64,000 bases of DNA, from the NCBI GenBank assembly GCA_030533445.1, contig CM060081.1:34732111-34796110 (forward strand). The letters are read 5' to 3'. Source of the DNA: Cyprinodon diabolis (lineage: Eukaryota; Chordata; Actinopteri; Cyprinodontiformes; Cyprinodontidae). The notes under the pieces are model-generated. The model worked only from the letters and a program-made list of their open reading frames with translations. It was not told the DNA's origin and did no database searches. Below are positions 12,413-24,913 of the stretch, in pieces (the first letter of the stretch is position 1; every line of letters starts with the position of its first letter). Made by a program: the position numbers and the translations under genes.

Positions 12413-15400
12413 AATTACTTTATCGAAGCCTTGTTTGGATTGATCATATGTAATATTTTAAATATTTCAGACACCGAATCTCTGATTAATCTATACAGTA
12501 TTTTATAAGTTTAACTTCTTAAATGGAGACAAAACAGTTCAGTATATATTTAGTATTTTTTTTCTAGATGTACCTGTACTTCTTAGCAGTTATTCATGAA
12601 AATTTTTATGTTGAAATTGGAAATAACTTCTTAAAAAACATAAAACATATTTGACAGATTTGAAATTGAAATTAGAAAATGTATATGAAGTTTACCAATT
12701 AATAATCTAATTATTTTGTGGGACTAACAAATAGCGCATTATCAGTAAGCTAAAACAGGTGTTCACAATACACACTATTTATTATAAGTATCTGTCTTGT
12801 TTTATGTAGCCTGCCTTACTGCTTTTAAGAGTTGTATTTAATGAAAAAGCCCTAGTGAACCGTTACTAACACTTTTAATTTCCAGTTTATTAATTGTAAT
12901 TTCTTATCATATGGATGCATTTGTGTTAAATATAAAGGTCTCAGAAGATTCAACAGATTTAAGGGGTCTAGTACTTCTATATTTTAAAAGAAACTAAGAC
13001 AATAAATATTTAAGAGGAATTAATTTCAGAATGAAACATTAACAAACAGCATCCTAGTAAATACTTGGGATTTTTTCCAAATTAATGTGAACAGTTACCT
13101 TTGGTCAGCAAAATACCAAACAAACCTTTTAGTGTTTATTTTGAGTTGGCTTGTTTTGTTTGGCTGAATTTTCAAGTACCTTTTAAAGAGGACTGGCATT
13201 CTCCAAACTCTGCAATTGAATCTACAGTGACATCAATCAACAGTGATTCAAGCATTATATTGTCAGCCACAGAGGCTCAAGGCAGATTATGAAAATAAAA
13301 TAGCAAGCGATCTTCTTTTGACCTACAGTAGCACACAACAACATTTGTATGTAACCAAAAGTAAGAAGGATTCAGAAATTAAAATGTCTAAAATACAAGA
13401 AAAAGTGTAATTTCTGTTCAAACAAATGTTAAATTCTCATTAACTTACTTTTTCTTACCGATTTGTGGCTTGTTAGTGAATAATTTATTTCACCAGATGG
13501 ACAAAAGAGGCCTTTGTAATTAAAGCACTTACAAATAATAAAAGATGCAAATATGGTGAAAGGACAATAAGCAAGGTGAGTTATTGCCCTTTGCCTCTTT
13601 CCATTAAAGTCCTACCTTGTTTGCAGAAATATACAAGAGTTTACAATTTATTCAAATTTGGCCAACTATGGAAGTCACAGCACTTCATGGTTCTATGTGA
13701 TATTCTGCCTAAATGAATAAAAGTGGCAATTTACCATCTCCATAAGACACATGTTCCATGGTGGGTCAGTTGTTTGAATTTTGAACACTGCAGGCATTTG
13801 TCAATAGCATATTTTGGGCCATTTTTCTCCCCATTGATCAGCAATGTTTTAGTTTAGAAATATTGAATATTTCCCAAAATAGGAAAAGGGGATTAATCTT
13901 CATAAAAACCTCAAATCAAAGCTGAATTCAACCCAAATGAAAAATACATCTAAAAGTAAATTCTTGTGTCTAATGTTTAGTCTGATCAGGGTTTTACACA
14001 TTATTTTCCCTGACCTGACTCAAGTACCTTTAAATCTAACTCCAATAAATCTAAATTCAGTTAGCAAGACTGATTATTATTGTTCAATAGCACTACTGTA
14101 GGCTACGTTATTATAAACTAAACTCATTTTGTCAAAGGCCTGTTTTAATAAAATAAAAAACATGAAAACTTTAAAAAGCATGACTGGATGATCATTTTCA
14201 TTTTTCATTCTGGTCAAGTGTTTGGTATATGAAGATCTACAGCTTATTAATTCAGGTCCGAAGTTAACAGCTTCTTTTACAACAACATCTGTTGTTTACC
14301 TTGGTTTCCATAGATTATTTGTATACTAATTATAAAAAGTTGCTAAATTATAAATTAAATCTGAAAACTGTTAGACGATGTAAATTCTTAACCAACTTCT
14401 TCATTAATTACAGTGTGTGATGAAGTTTATAGCTCATGACATTTCACATTAAATGGCATTTCACACTGCAGCTGTCATTTTTTCTCTGAGTTCCATTCAA
14501 CATCACCACCATCATATGAAGATGCAAATTTAGATATTTTCTTATGCTAATTTCAGCCTTGGGATGAGTAAAAAAGGTAAACAACATTAAATGTTATGGA
14601 CAAATTTGAACCAAACTAATTTATGCTTAGTCTTTAAAAAAATCAACTCTACTTACATATCAATATTCACCTATATTATAAGTATAAAGCCAGTGTAACA
14701 ATTTCTACCACACACGGTAAAAACAAGTTTTTAAAAACACTGTTACTAAACAAAAGTTCAGAAAAACAACATTTATCACATTCACTGGATAGGTTTCAAA
14801 AACGTAAGCATAAAAAAATATTCCTACACTGATTGAAGCACCACAATCACTACAAACAACAGCAACACACAAGTAAGTCTGGTAAATATCAGGAGGTTCT
14901 AATGTATCTTTCAATTTGGGATAAAGTATAACGTAGGTTAAGAGCATAGCTATTATTACCTGCCCTTACTGGCCCTTTTGAAGTACATAAATACATAATC
15001 TTCTGCAATTTTTACATGATTATTAGTTTACCATAACATTAAATTGGTTATATATGAAGTATATCTCTGCGTTTGGCTCAGCTTCAGTAGGATGGAGGAC
15101 GGATGGGCTAACGTAATGGTCAAATATTCAAGGGAAGACTTTGCAGTTGCCAAATGTCAACCAAATACTCCAGCTTACTGTTGTTGGTGAGTGTTACACA
15201 GAAGCTAGATGACTTCCCTTTTGGTGGTAAAAGACCATAGGAACAAAATAAATATCACACACACAACAGTAATGAACTTTGTATTTTTCATAAGCAAATA
15301 TATCAAAGCAAGATTTTTATTTTTTTTATGAAGTATCCAAATCCACTGGTTTAGTTTATTTATATGAGGCCGGTTCACAACAAATATAACCTCATGGTAC

Positions 15401-15429
15401 TTCCCTAATTTTTCTTTTTATTCACCAGC
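12413..15429. other. Intronic sequence, nothing recognised
   Basis: AT-rich DNA. Short ORFs (for example 13101-13292 and 14705-14947) show no domain. No RNA gene or repeat family was recognised. Confidence 0.5.
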
Positions 15430-15665
15430 TTTTTTTTTCATTGTCATTATACTGTCACAAGTACAGAGCAACAGAATGAACTCTCTGCATTTAACCCATC
15501 CCCTTGGGGAGCAGTGGGCTGCCATTGTACGGCGCTCGAGGAGCAATCGGGGGTTAAGGGTCTTTTGCTCAGGGACCCAGAGTGGCAGTCTTCAGGATTG
15601 GGGCTTGAACTCAGAACCTCAGGATTCCAAGCTCTATGCCCTAACCACTAGACAGCCACTCCCAA
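15430..15665 (-). repeat. tRNA-derived SINE, near full length, minus strand
   Basis: On the minus strand the head reads GGGAGTGGCTGTCTAGTGG with box-B-like GAGTTCAAGCC. A body (CTGGGTCCCTGAGCAAAAG) follows, then a 3' part ending TATAATGACAATGAAAAAAA. It is the fuller copy of the family at 8848. The plus-strand ORF at 15476-15670 is spurious. Confidence 0.75.
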
Positions 15666-17582
15666 TTTGAGATCTTTGTTCATTGAATTAAGGTCATTGT
15701 TAGGGAGAAGGCTAATAAATACTGAATTGTGTTTCTTTACGTTTTAAATGAATTGCTTTCACAGCAGCACAGCTATGATTTTTCACCGTTTCTTTTAAGC
15801 CCACCATGTCCTTAAGTAAGAGAGTGATCAAACACAGGCAAATAGACTGACAGTTAACATCAGGTTAGCCTTATTTCTACCACATTTGGAACTGAAGCAC
15901 TGGAGTGTAGATGAGCCTGGTAGATGTCATAATCAGGCCATTCACTGTGTCAAACCTACTGATAGGGAAACACAGAACTGTGTAACACTGGAAGCACACT
16001 ATGCAAACTTTGCATCTTTAGCTTAAAATGGATGCAACACTGACACACTTTGTTAAGGATATAAAATGACATAATGAGTTATTAATAGGGTAGATAATCA
16101 ATTGGTCAGGTTTTTAACCAGAGAAGCAGGTGTTTTGCCCTCATTCTACCTTTGAATCATTTTCTTGTACATTTCTCGATTTCTCGATTACTGCTGCTGC
16201 TGGTGTATCAAAGCAATGCAGCTGTACACAGCCAGCCCCTCAACCGGCCCAGCATGCACTGTGTCTGGAGTGGGACTACAGCCAGGGGAACGTAACATCC
16301 TGGGAAAGTGAATTTACCCAGGTAAATGTGCATGGAAATGCTAATTGGGCTTCCAAAATCCCCAGGTTTCGAGTGGCAGTGGAAGCGGGGCTTATGTTCT
16401 TGTTAAGCAAATATATCCAGTAATCTTTAGGGGCACCAGTTCATTTTCTACAGAACATCTTTTACATCTGAAAGCTGTGTTCTCAGAGGCAAGATTAAAA
16501 ATAGATTAAATATAGTCTTGTTAAAATACATCTTGTTAAAATACATCTGAGAATATGTTCTCAGAATATTATTTAAATTAAAACATCAGAAGTTAGTTAG
16601 AAAAAGTTTATAGTTTTAAACAAAGCGAGGAAAGGCCTGGAGGAAGAGGACTTTTGATTAGCAGTGTGCATTTATGTTTTACACAGCAGGTTATCAACAT
16701 TGTTAATGAGGAGATGGTTTCAAAAAGAGCAAGAGGTCAAGATCATTTTCCTCATTCTGTCTAACTAATCCAATTACAAATTATTTTAATCATGTGGCTG
16801 CTTTCCTCCACAAACACCACAATGCTCTTTCACAATGTTGTGTTGTTGCACAGAGAAAAGTTTTCAGTATTCCTACTATTACCGCCATAATGATGTGTGA
16901 TACATATTGCACAGATGAAGTATCAAACATTATTATGGTGAAAAAGTCAGGGAGAGAATGTCATCTCTCATCAGCTGACAGCGAAAAGAGTAAACTGTTG
17001 AATCATTTGTCTCATCATCTAGCAGCCAAAAGCTGGGCTCAGCAACAATAACAACTAACCCTGTGGTCACATCTCCAATGCCTCATATTAAACCTTCACT
17101 TGTCTAAGTCACCCCTGCTTGAAGCATAAAGCCTTCCTCCTACAGTATATCTAAAATGTCCTCAAAGAGGTTTAGAGGTATCCCTTAGGTTTAGTGTAGG
17201 AAAGGCCTGAACGTTTAATTTATTTTATTAAGTATACTTATTTGTTTTAACATGATTATGTGTTCTAGATTTAGTAACTGGTTTCTTCTTTTTGCAAGTA
17301 GAGATTCCTGCCAGAGACGCCGGAGATAAGACCTGCTGCAGTTTACCCTTTAATGAGATGTCTTTATACATCACCTGTGTGTTCTGGGTCTTTATTCTCT
17401 GAGTTTAATCATTTCAACTCTCTAATCCGAAGAAATTAAGGCCCTTTCAATTTAGCTGCAGCACTGTAACTGTTTATTTAGCCAATTTGTGTTTGTGTTT
17501 GATTTCTTGGCAGATTTGTAAATAGGAAACCTCTAGAAATAGAAATTCTCATTTTGCAAATAGAGTAATAACAGGCTGCAAA
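15666..17582. other. Intronic sequence, nothing recognised
   Basis: No gene or known repeat seen. The stretch 16190-16420 is noticeably more GC-rich than its surroundings, but has no supported exon structure. Confidence 0.45.
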
Positions 17583-17664
17583 TTGGTGCACTTTGTAGCA
17601 CTGTTGCCTTTTAGCAAGAAGGTTCGAAGTTTGATTCCAGGCCCAGGGTCTTTCTGCATTATAG
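17583..17664 (+). repeat. SINE-like fragment at the head of the satellite array
   Basis: TTGGTGCACTTTGTAGCACT, GCAAGAAGGTTCGAAG and TTGATTCCAGGCCCAGGG resemble the head of a tRNA-like fish repeat (box-B-like GTTTGATTCC). It is followed immediately by the tandem array. Confidence 0.5.
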
Positions 17665-19414
17665 GTGCTGAACCTGAGGAGCCTCGTATGGGCGTGGTTG
17701 AAGGAGTTAGGGTCCTGTCTGAAGTACTGGCTAATGGCAAGGGGTTGAATTCTGAAATATTGGAAAGAATTTGTTGGACGGGTTTCACAGGTTGAGTGAT
17801 GTGCAGGCCCCCAGAAGCCCTCAGCCAAAACAATTAACTTGTCTGCCCCTGCTGTGCAGTCACCACAGGCCCTGTCCAGTGCTGAACCTGATTTAACCTG
17901 GGGTGGTACTGTCCAGTGCTGAAATGGCTGGCGCCTTGTCTGGCCGCTGTGCAGTCACCACAGGCCCTGTCCGGTGCTGAACCTGAGGAGCCTCGTATGG
18001 GCGCTGTTGAAGGAGTTAGGGTCCTGTCTGAAGTGCTGGTTAATGGCAAAGGGTTAAATTCTGAAATATTGAAAAGAATTTGATGGACAGGTTTAACAGG
18101 TTGAATGATGTGCAGCCCCCCAGAAGCCCTCAGCCAAAACAATTAACTTGTCTGCGGAGCCTCCTATGGGCGCTGTTGAAGGAGTTAGGGTCCTGTCTGA
18201 AGTGCTGGTTAATGGCAAAGGCTTAAATTCTGAAATACTGGAAAGAATTTGATGGACGGGTTTCACAGGTTGAGTGATGTGCAGGCCCCCAGAAGCCCTC
18301 AGCCAAAACAATTAAATTGTCTGCCCCTGCTGTGCAGTCACCACAGGCCCTGTCCAGTGCTGAACCTGATTTAACCTGGGGTGGTACTGTCCAGTGCTGA
18401 AATGGCTGGCGCCTTGTCTGGCCGCTGTGCAGTCACCACAGGCCCTGTCCGGTGCTGAACCTGAGGAGCCTCGTATGTGCGCTGTTGAAGGAGTTAGGGT
18501 CCTGTCTGAAGTGCTGGTTAATGGCAAAGGGTTAAATTCTGAAATATTGAAAAGAATTTGATGGACAGGTTTAACAGGTTGAATGATGTGCAGCCCCCCA
18601 GAAGCCCTCAGCCAAAACAATTAACTTGTCTGCGGAGCCTCCTATGGGCACTGTTGAAGGAGTTAGGGTCCTGTCTGAAGTGCTGGTTAATGGCAAAGGC
18701 TTAAATTCTGAAATACTGGAAAGAATTTGATGGACGGGTTTCACAGGTTGAGTAATGTGCAGGCCCCAGAAGCCCTCAGCCAAAACAATTAACTTGTCTG
18801 CCCCTGCTGTGCCATCACAACAGGCCCTGTCCAGTGCTGAACCTGATTTAACCTGGGGTGGCACTGTCCAGTGCTGAAATGGCTGGCGCCTTGTCTGCCA
18901 ATGCTGTTCAGTAACCACAGGCCCTGTCCGGTGCTGAACCTGAGGAGCCTCGTATGGGCGCTGTTGAAGGAGTTAGGGTCCTGTCTGAAGTGCTGGTTAA
19001 TGGCAAAGGGTTAAATTCTGAAATATTGAAAAGAATTTGATGGACAGGTTTAACAGGTTGAATGATGTGCAGCCCCCCAGAAGCCCTCAGCCAAAACAAT
19101 TAACTTGTCTGCCCCTGCTGTGCAGTCACCACAGGCCCTGTGCAGTGCTGAACCTGATTTAACCTGGGGTGGTACTGTCCAGTGCTGAAATGGCTGGCGC
19201 CTTGTCTGCCACTATTGTGCAGTCACCACAGGCCCTGTCCAGTGCTGAACCTGATTTAACCTGGGGTGGTACTGTCCAGTGCTGAAATGGCTTGCGTCTT
19301 GTCTGCCACTGCTGTGTAGTCACCAATGACCCTGTCCAGTACTGAACCTGATTAAACCTGGGGTGGTACTTTCCAGTGCTGAAATGGCTGGCGCCTTGTC
19401 CAGTGCTTTATATA
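17665..19414. repeat. Tandem array with 478-bp higher-order period
   Basis: A module beginning GAGGAGCCTCGTATGGGC (or GCGGAGCCTCCTATGGGC) starts at 17676, 17985, 18154, 18463, 18632 and 18942. The steps alternate 309, 169, 309, 169 and 310, so every second copy is 478-479 bp apart. The 309-bp step adds an insert with CCTGATTTAACCTGGGGTGG that is missing from the 169-bp step. The last part (about 19120-19400) continues as roughly 99-bp repeats of that insert. Similar minus-strand ORFs of up to 116 codons recur simply because the DNA repeats. Confidence 0.93.
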
Positions 19415-19432
19415 ATATACTATACTATATAC

Positions 19433-19436
<4 letters not shown>

Positions 19437-19514
<78 letters not shown>
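19437..19514. repeat. (AT)n microsatellite
   Basis: About 39 TA units directly after the satellite array. Confidence 0.97.
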
Positions 19515-19515
<1 letters not shown>

Positions 19516-22500
19516 TGAAAATATGGTGAATAGATCATTAATGTAGATAATTCATTGATTTATTGTCAATGACAATTTTTGGTCTAATAATTGTTTTAAG
19601 TAAGTGATAATGATCTGCAGCTTTTAAAGACCCAATTTTGAAAGCGAGCAACAGTCTCAAATGTATATTCCAAATATTTACTGAAGAAGACAGAAGGCTG
19701 GGTTTGTCATAATCCCTCTTCATCCCAGTCTATCTCAGAGCTCATCCATAAAGTTTTTTTTTCTTTATAAGAATCTGAAAAATAAAAAGCCAGAGAAAAC
19801 TATTGTCTTGGCAGCCACATACTTTTAAGAGGCTCACCAGTCACTGTTGAATTGCTTTTACCTATCAAGATTCTCATTGTGTCAAGACGCATTGGAGAGG
19901 AAATTTAGTATAACCAAAAAGGTCAAACAGTAAAACAGATGGATGAATGTATTTCTTTTGACAACAGGGGCCACAACCATTAAAGTCAGGTATTAATGCT
20001 TGATCAGTTTTGGTTTAGTATGATTCACAGCAATGGACTGGCTTTGAACCGGGGTCACAGTATTAGCTTTTTATGCAAAATCAACATCTTTGTTTGTTTT
20101 TCCTCTTGTCTAATTGTCATTTTTCACCTGTGATGGTTAAATTAGTTATTTTTTATGGCTCCATATCAAAGTGCTTAACCTTGATATCAGATGTCTCTGC
20201 AGAATACATTTTCTCTTTTCTCATCAGCTTAAAAGCTCTTTCCAGAAGTTTGCTTTAAAAGGAATTCTTTCCACTGCACGGCAGGATGACCCACAGCTTC
20301 TACCACTGAGACCAACTTGGTGTTCTGACTTTATGCCAGCTGGCAGGTCATTGTTATACTCATTGTTATACTATAAAATTATAATTTTGTAGTGCCATGA
20401 AAAACATGTTTTGCATCTCATAAATTTTCCTAATTTCTTTCCCAGAACAACCACAAGATCCCAATATATTTGTATGTTTTTTCATGACTCACTGCAAAAT
20501 ATACGAGACTAATGCTATTCTTATCTGAGTACAAATTTGGTATACTCTTCAAACCTGTAGTTGAAAATAAAGAAAACTGCATTTTAAAAGGAACCATGAT
20601 TGTTTTAAATGATGAAACCTCCATCAAATCCAGATTCAGATAGTGCTTCCATCTCTCCTAGCCAACTTGAGAAATAAAGGGACATTAAACTGAAAATATA
20701 AAATTTATTTCCAATTTCTGCTCAATCCAGATGTAGCATAACCGTAAATCATTATTCTCTTTTCTGTGCTATTTTCTGTGCCTCTTCATAAAGTCTCTCT
20801 TTTCTTTATGTGGGTTTCTCTGACAATTTCTGCAACACAATCATCAGAAGTAATGAAGCATACTGTCCTGACTATGTGACAGGAAATTCATACATGTTTT
20901 GTGTAGCGGTCCGCTGCAGAGATGTAGCACCATTTGCACCAGAGTGTTCAAAAACATTTGCGTATCACTGGTTAGTCATGCAAAGGATTTATACCTCATT
21001 TTCTGGAATGTTATTAAAATAACTTTTACTCTTACAAACTATAAACCATACTAAACCTTACTGAAAATAATGTACTTTTTACCACATAGTTTCTATGGTA
21101 ATGCTGTGAATCACAATCTTTTTAATTATGAATAGAGGTTAAGCTACTTTGTATGACAATAGGCAGAAGCAGAAATGCTAATCGAATCCAAAAGATTAGA
21201 ATTCCCAATTTCATTAATGGTGAAATATTGACTGAAACTCATCAAAATTATCACATAGACACAATTTTTTTACCAAAAGTGCAAATATTTGAAGCATTTA
21301 TGTGTTAACGTTATAATATCTTTTTAGCTTTTTATTAAAAGTTGTAATATTCAGTTTGAAAATTACTTTACAAATAACAATTATGATTTGCTTTACAATA
21401 AAAACAGGAAACATATACCGAATGGGGCTTCTAATCAAAAAAAGGAATAGAGATGAAAGTAGAGCATTATAAGAAAAATTAATAAAACCTTTTCTGAAGA
21501 AAAATACATTTTCAACGGATCTCTGAAAGAATAACCATTGTCAGTATTAACGAGACAAAGGAATAATTTTCTAATTTTAAGGTGTTCTAGCTATAGAGAA
21601 GCTTTGTCTATATAAAATAGGGCTGAGGAACTAATACTACCATCTGGTTAGCTAATTTGAAGAACTGAATAATTATTAGAGACTGTATTTGGTCTGAGAT
21701 AAGTGAATCTGACCATGCAAACAAAGTAAATGGTAACCAGGGATGTCCTCCTGTCAGTTTTACAATGAAGTCTTTTTGACCTATGGTTGTGAACAACTAG
21801 TCTGCTGTCTTTTCAAAAGTTGTACCAAATATTGTTATTACAAAATAAATAAATAAATAAAGTAAATTTACAGAAAAAATGAACATCACAGCATTTGTCT
21901 GTAATCTAATTTAGCAAGGTTTTGCAGGTAAAGATGCAGAGCAGTTACCTCTATTCAAAGCCGTTGGTCATAGAAAGGAGTGCTTGCATTGGAAAGCAGA
22001 TGATGATTGATATGATTGCACATTAGGGAGAAAAAATGGATTCTTGGCTTATACACACAAGCGATACTTCCATAGTTAGAAATAATATTCCCGGAGCCAT
22101 CTTGGTAGAAATACTACCTTCTAATCAATGCTCACTGTAAAGTTTCCAACATCACAGACTGTGACATCAGGTGGTCTTTATGTTGGACAAAAGGAGCTAT
22201 AATTGCAGCTAAGATTTGACCCAGAACCAATTAGATTCTTGTGTCTTCTTCAGTTCTGCTTCTACTACTATTGACCTTTACCAGTGTTTTTTCCAAAAGA
22301 AGTAGCTAAAGTTCTTGATAGTTTGTGCTTGAATTTTCTTTAACTATTTCATGATTGCATGCCATACAGTTACTAAAGGATGTGTGGAGCTTGCATACTG
22401 TGTCATATCAGGGGCAAGGAAATTAAAATGTGCCAGTTAATAAGCAGGAAGCTCTGTTCTGTCATTCTTACAATAATGGGCTAATCTGCTATCCTGCAAA

Positions 22501-22607
22501 TTAGTCTTAGCACTGCAGTGAAAAAACTCTGGAGACTGCACAATTGTATTGTGGATCATGCTAACAATTTACTTTATTTATTAGTTTGTGTTTAACCTCT
22601 TAAGGCC
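19515..22607. other. Intronic sequence, nothing recognised
   Basis: AT-rich, with scattered ORFs below 75 codons and a short AAAT run near 21840-21862. No gene or element recognised. Confidence 0.5.
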
Positions 22608-22612
22608 CAAGC

Positions 22613-23378
22613 TGTTGGGATCCTCAGGCTTGCCCACCAGAGGGTGGCGAGGATCCTCTTCTGCTCTTTGTTGTTTTTCTGTTAGGACTGGAGTTACTGT
22701 TGGGATCTGGAGCTTTACCACCTTCCTCCAGCAGAGTGCGCCGTGGGTCTCCTGGTGCTGGAGTCTTCCAGCACACCTGAGACGCATCTACTCATCAGGA
22801 GACCTTCCCTTTATAAACACCTGCCAGACCTTGCTTCTACGCCGCAGTGTTGATCTTAGTTTGGAAACCTGTTGCTAGTCTGAAGCTCTGGGGGAGCTGC
22901 CTCACTGGAAACCTGTCTCTGGCCTGAAGCTCTGGAAGAGCTGCCTCACAGGAAACCTGTCTCTAGCCTGAAGCTCTGGGTGAGCTTAACCTGCTAATCA
23001 GCCCTGGTGAGCCAACCTGAAGATTCCTATGTGGAATTAACCTGAAGACTCCTATGTGGAGTTTACCTGAAGATTCCTAAGTGGAGTCAACCTGAAGATT
23101 TCCTATGTGGATATCCCCTGCTGTTCTCTATAATGAGCTGGAAGCTCAGATCAAGGTCTGTCATGCTAAGTCTGAAGCTAGACACTTAGCTCCTCATGAA
23201 CTCTGCTAACCAACAGTCTCTGGTCCCAGTCAAGACTTCAGTGAACCAGCCCTAACCAGTTTCAGATCCAGTCCTTAATCGTGTGTTTTTGTGAAACCTC
23301 AATAAACCTTTGAACTTTTTCCCTGCCGCCTCCGTGTGTGTTCTGCATATGGGCTTGCATCTCTGACCCATCATGACA
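22613..23378 (+). mobile_element. Solo LTR of a retrotransposon
   Basis: The 766-bp segment begins TGTTGGGATC and ends CATCATGACA (TG...CA, with TGT/ACA inverted ends). It is flanked by the 5-bp direct repeat CAAGC at 22608-22612 and 23379-23383. Inside are a TATA-like TTATAAA near 22811 and a polyadenylation signal AATAAA at 23301-23306. Two short internal repeat sets lie between them: GGAAACCTGTCTCTGGCCTG-like units near 22865-22980 and AACCTGAAGATTCCTATGTG-like units near 23017-23110. No gag or pol sequence adjoins it, so this is a solo LTR left by recombination between two LTRs. The superfamily (Gypsy or retrovirus-like) is not decided. The overlapping ORFs on both strands are not genes. 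Confidence 0.82.
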
Positions 23379-23383
23379 CAAGC

Positions 23384-24246
23384 ATTTTTTTTTTACGTAT
23401 ATTTTTTATTTCTCTTTGTTATTTGGGCTTTGAACCCAGTTAGAATAAAAAAAAAACCATCATATTTCAATGTAATTCAGTTTTAGAGAAAGATGATGTC
23501 CACAAAAAGTACAAAAATTTATGGATGCAATCATTTGTTAAAGTGTTTTCATATTTATATTTAAAACAATAGAATGTGTAGTAAAAAAGCTGCTCTCTAC
23601 GTTTACTGCATGAGTCGATTATTAACACGTTAAGGTGATTTGACAGACATTTATTGAGAGAAGCATTTCACTATGGTTACAAATTAAACCCTAATGTGAG
23701 CACATAGCCAGTACTCCTTAAATTGGCTCGATAGCTTGTTTGATTATGAAAGGATTTTGGATGTACAATGATATTTTGAATAAGGCAACCTGAGAGAGTG
23801 CAGTCCTGCAGTACAGTAGTTGGCACCGTGAACTTCTTATCTATTAAGAACGTTTAGGGATACGTTTTTATGATTTTCAAGCTATCCCAATAATGGGATT
23901 TTTCGCCCTCTTTCCAGCATTAAAAAAAACATGCATATGAAGTTTTATTAAATCGATAATAGCATTAAAGGTGATCAAGTTTTGTATTATGTGGTGAACG
24001 GCTATCTGGTGACTGTTTAGAGAAAAGGAACAGATGGCGTCAAAAGATATGAGCACTGAGCTTTTTAAAACGATTAAGACACCTGTTGTTTTTTGAGAAG
24101 ACCACAGCGTTCAACATGATGAAACTTTTTTCCAAAATTAGGATTAAGTTTTCTGTGATGTAGGTCAGTGCATATCAAACCATTTGAAATCAGCCTCAAA
24201 ATAGACGAGACAAGCATTAAGCAGCTGCTTTTTTCGTTAATTTGTT
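23384..24246. other. Intronic sequence, nothing recognised
   Basis: AT-rich DNA without ORFs or repeats that I can name. Confidence 0.5.
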
Positions 24247-24913
24247 AGGGTTCTGTCACACCTTCCCGATTTAGCCAGCATATGCCTGACGTCCCAGAAT
24301 CTCCTAAAAAGCTGGCATATGCTGAACTTTCTATGTATTTTTTCAATTTTGCGCGTACACATAGCGGGTTCATAACGAGTCCGGAACGAATGTCAAAAGA
24401 CAGCCTAACTTATGCGTAATGCACGGCAGCTTAATACCCATGAAATGATGCACAAACAGTGTCCTGAGGCAGGCAGCGATGTGCCCGGAGGTGCCCAGCC
24501 ACCATAAAAAGATTTCTTTAATCTCGGTATTATACTGTCAATACAACATTATATGGTAGCTGTAAGCTGGAAACACTTTCAACGGTCATCTGGAACACGT
24601 CAGATAAGTTGATATGCATTGGAGATAAGTTCTTGATAGGTTTTGGATAAGCTAGACACCAGGACGAGTAAGAGTAACTTACACTTATGACAACGATCAA
24701 ATAACCTGTAACTCATGGCCCATGCATGAGCATACATTGGCATACATCAATACATTTTTAGCATGCTCTTACTTGCCATACATCAACGTGTGCCAGCATG
24801 TTTCAGTGTGCTTCAGTGTGCTCATAACCTATCCAACATATTCCAGTGTTTTTACTAGATTTGTCGGACGTTAGGCATACACTGTCTAAATTTTCAAGGT
24901 GTGACAGGACCTT
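24247..24913. mobile_element. Non-autonomous DNA transposon with about 50-bp imperfect TIRs
   Basis: The left end GTTCTGTCACACCTTCCCG, with ATGCCTGACGTCC further in, is matched in reverse at the right end (GGACGTTAGGCAT, then AAGGTGTGACAGGAC). The roughly 670-bp interior has no ORF. It contains several short repeats such as CATACATCAA and TTTCAGTGTGCTTCAGTGTG. Superfamily and exact target duplication were not established. Confidence 0.7.

Noticed and set aside
8848..15665. tRNA genes at the SINE heads
   Set aside because: Box A and B are diverged and the heads continue into SINE bodies; no cloverleaf with intact acceptor stem.
16130..16423. 97-codon ORF in a locally GC-richer stretch
   Set aside because: No domain and no matched splice sites on either strand; at most a candidate conserved non-coding element.
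17478..19099. Family of similar minus-strand ORFs (MFWLRASGG...)
   Set aside because: They recur because the DNA is a tandem array. Ends and frames follow repeat units, and no protein motif is present.
17665..19414. CRISPR-like array
   Set aside because: Repeats are long, diverged and lack unique spacers of constant size; this is vertebrate satellite-type DNA.
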